A stretch of DNA of 32,816 nt from an uncultured Collinsella sp. (GTDB lineage: Bacteria > Actinomycetota > Coriobacteriia > Coriobacteriales > Coriobacteriaceae), in assembly GCA_958445065.1 (NCBI GenBank), contig CAUCQW010000025.1, positions 1 through 32,816 on the forward strand, given 5' to 3'. Both the position numbers and the translations under genes were made by a program. Below the pieces are notes generated by a model. That model was given only the letters and a program-made list of their open reading frames with translations. It made no database searches and had not been told where the DNA came from. Position 1 is the first letter of the stretch. Every line of letters starts with the position of its first letter. Of the stretch, positions 31,240 through 32,816 are shown one piece after another.

Positions 31240-32634
31240 ATGTGCAATGTTTCGCTCAACGGTACGCAGCCGACCGATGCCTCTATCCGTGTCCTGCGTG
31301 CGCTTGAGGCAGCAGGTCTTGAGGCTTGGTACGTGGGTGGTTGGGTACGTGATGCGCTGATGGGATGCCCCAGCCACGATGTCGACATGTGCTGCAGCGG
31401 CCTGTGGCTGGAGTCCAAGGCGGCACTCGAGGCCGCCGGCATTGCGGTAGTTGAGTCGGGCATTAAATTTGGCGGCATTACGGCTATTTGCGATGGCGAG
31501 CGCATTGAGGTCACCACCTATCGCCTGGACGGCTTCTATACCGACGGTCGTCATCCTCAGAGTGTGGAGCGCGCCGCTTCGCTTGAGGACGATCTGGCGC
31601 GCCGCGACTTTACCGTCAATGCCATGGCGTGGCATCCCGAGCGCGGCCTTGTCGACCGCTACGATGGCCAGGGCGACCTAGACCGCAAGCTGATTCGTGC
31701 CGTCGGAGATCCCAAGCGCCGCTTTAACGAGGATGCCCTGCGCATGTTGCGTGCGGTGCGTTTTGCCTGCCGCCTGGACTTTGTGATTGAGCCCGAGACC
31801 AAGTGTGCCCTTGCCGAGTGCGCGCCGCTGCTCGATGCCGTGGCGCGCGAGCGCGTGGGTATTGAGCTCGAGGGCATTCTATCGACCGGCCACGGGGGAG
31901 ACGCGATGCTGCGCTACCCCGAGCTCATCTGCGCCGCCGTGCCCGAGCTTGCGCCGGCTCGTGGGTTTGACCAGCGCAGTGTCTATCATGCGTTTAACGT
32001 CTACGAACATATCGCCCGCGTGCTGACGGTGGCAGGGGAGCTGGCGCTGTGCGATGGCGTGGCGCCTTCGCCGAGCTTAATGTGGGCAGCGTTTTTGCAT
32101 GACGTCTCCAAGCCCGATTGCTTTACGGTCGATCACGCCGGCAGCGGCCACTTCTACGGTCATCCCGAGCTCGGCGCCAAGAAGGCGCGCGTCATTATGG
32201 ATCGCCTGGCGCTCTCGCACGATTTGGTGCGCGATGTGTGCCTGCTCATCAAATACCATGACAAGCCGCTGCGCCCCGAGCGCTCCTGCCTGCTCAATAT
32301 GATGCGCGCGCTTTCGGGCGAGGGCGTCGACACGCCGCGTCTGATGGACGAGCTCATGGATCTTAAGCGTGCTGACACACTTGGTAAGGCCCCGTCGTGC
32401 TTCTATTACGTCGAGACGATTGAGGAGATGCGCGCGATGGCGCACGAGCTGCTGAAGGCGGGGGAGCCCTATACGCTCAAGATGCTCGCCATTAACGGCG
32501 GCGACCTGATCCGCGCCGGTGTGAAGCCGGGGCCCGAGCTAGGCCAGCTACTCAACTCCGCCCTCGACGCCGTGATCGAAGACAACATTTCCAACGAGCG
32601 CGAAGCTCTTTTGGTCCATCTCAACTTGAATTAG
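31240..32634 (+). CDS. cca: CCA-adding tRNA nucleotidyltransferase with HD domain
   Basis: Adds or repairs the 3' CCA end of tRNAs. The 464-aa protein has the class II nucleotidyltransferase head: YVGGWVRDALMG and the metal-binding HDVDM (Asp47, Asp49). RRDFTVNAMAW near residue 120 follows, then the DPKRRFNEDALRMLRAVRF block. A C-terminal HD domain (His287-Asp288 in FLHDVSKPD, then GHPELGAKKA) suggests an added phosphohydrolase function. AGGAGG at 31226-31231 lies 8 nt before the ATG. A tRNA gene follows downstream, though under its own promoter. Confidence 0.93.
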   Translation: MCNVSLNGTQPTDASIRVLRALEAAGLEAWYVGGWVRDALMGCPSHDVDMCCSGLWLESKAALEAAGIAVVESGIKFGGITAICDGERIEVTTYRLDGFYTDGRHPQSVERAASLEDDLARRDFTVNAMAWHPERGLVDRYDGQGDLDRKLIRAVGDPKRRFNEDALRMLRAVRFACRLDFVIEPETKCALAECAPLLDAVARERVGIELEGILSTGHGGDAMLRYPELICAAVPELAPARGFDQRSVYHAFNVYEHIARVLTVAGELALCDGVAPSPSLMWAAFLHDVSKPDCFTVDHAGSGHFYGHPELGAKKARVIMDRLALSHDLVRDVCLLIKYHDKPLRPERSCLLNMMRALSGEGVDTPRLMDELMDLKRADTLGKAPSCFYYVETIEEMRAMAHELLKAGEPYTLKMLAINGGDLIRAGVKPGPELGQLLNSALDAVIEDNISNEREALLVHLNLN

Positions 32635-32699
32635 CTACCCAGTTTACCTGCGCGTTCCATAACCTGCCGACAATTTTTTCGGCAATTTGGAATTTCTTC

Positions 32700-32728
32700 T
32701 TGCGCTGATGTTTTTTGTCCCGTAATAT
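32700..32728 (+). promoter_or_regulatory. Promoter of tRNA-Glu
   Basis: TTGCGC (32700-32705) and TAATAT (32723-32728) are exactly 17 nt apart and end 34 nt before the mature tRNA start. Confidence 0.6.
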
Positions 32729-32762
32729 ATTTTCTCGCAGCACGGCAGTGCAGATGTCATGT

Positions 32763-32816
32763 GGCCCGTTCGTCTAGCGGTTTAGGACGCCGCCCTCTCA
32801 AGGCGGAGATCACCAG
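32763..32816 (+). tRNA. tRNA-Glu (anticodon CTC), 3' end outside the window
   Basis: The sequence follows tRNA-Glu closely: acceptor strand GGCCCGT, TC at 8-9, D arm GTCTAGCGGTTTAGGAC, and anticodon stem CCGCC/GGCGG enclosing loop CTCTCAA. The anticodon CTC at 32797-32799 reads GAG. The T arm is cut by the window end. Confidence 0.93.

Noticed and set aside
32670..32695. Short TGCCGA/TCGGCA hairpin after cca
   Set aside because: The 6-bp stem encloses the T run instead of preceding it, so terminator function is not supported.

Overview
The window looks like a stretch of ordinary chromosome from a high-GC member of the Coriobacteriia, most likely Collinsella or a close relative. That placement is my inference from gene content, gene order and protein character; no 16S rRNA or other decisive marker is present. 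Almost every gene lies on the + strand. Genes are tightly packed, with many start/stop overlaps, and several genes begin at TTG or GTG behind good ribosome binding sites.

Region 1 (1-6.3 kb) is housekeeping: lipoprotein signal peptidase and an RluD-type pseudouridine synthase (translationally coupled), a membrane family 2 glycosyltransferase, a terminator built around a REP-like motif, an orphan prepilin peptidase, a dGTPase-like HD hydrolase and the RarA clamp-loader-like ATPase. Region 2 (6.3-9.5 kb) is a four-gene unit: a DUF948-type membrane protein, an RsbW-like anti-sigma protein whose ATP-binding motifs have decayed, a sigma-B/F/G-type sigma factor and an AI-2E-family permease. A small AT-rich membrane protein gene on the minus strand follows.

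Region 3 (9.9-23.1 kb) is a long housekeeping run: alaS, ruvX, mltG, a YqeG-like phosphatase, shikimate kinase, a dehydroquinate-synthase homologue that has lost its NAD and zinc motifs, an M24 aminopeptidase, efp, an Asp23-family protein, nusB, xseB, tlyA, nadK and recN. It combines translation, wall synthesis, cofactor and DNA-repair functions.

Region 4 (23.2-31.1 kb) is a sugar phosphotransferase locus, probably for fructose. A divergent RpiR-type regulator is followed by a fused EIIB-EIIC-EIIA permease, HPr, enzyme I and two paralogous PfkB-type sugar-phosphate kinases. Together these could take phosphate from PEP through EI, HPr and EIIA/EIIB to fructose, then phosphorylate fructose-1-phosphate to fructose-1,6-bisphosphate. 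The 525-bp gap between the permease and HPr holds a terminator and two large inverted-repeat elements. Region 5 (31.2 kb to the end) has the CCA-adding enzyme and a tRNA-Glu(CTC) cut off by the window end.

I found no phage, CRISPR array, transposase gene or obvious defence system. The best leads are the degenerate AroB-like protein, the degenerate RsbW-like protein, the foldback elements in the PTS locus, and the tandem PfkB kinases that both carry Cys in the GAGD motif.
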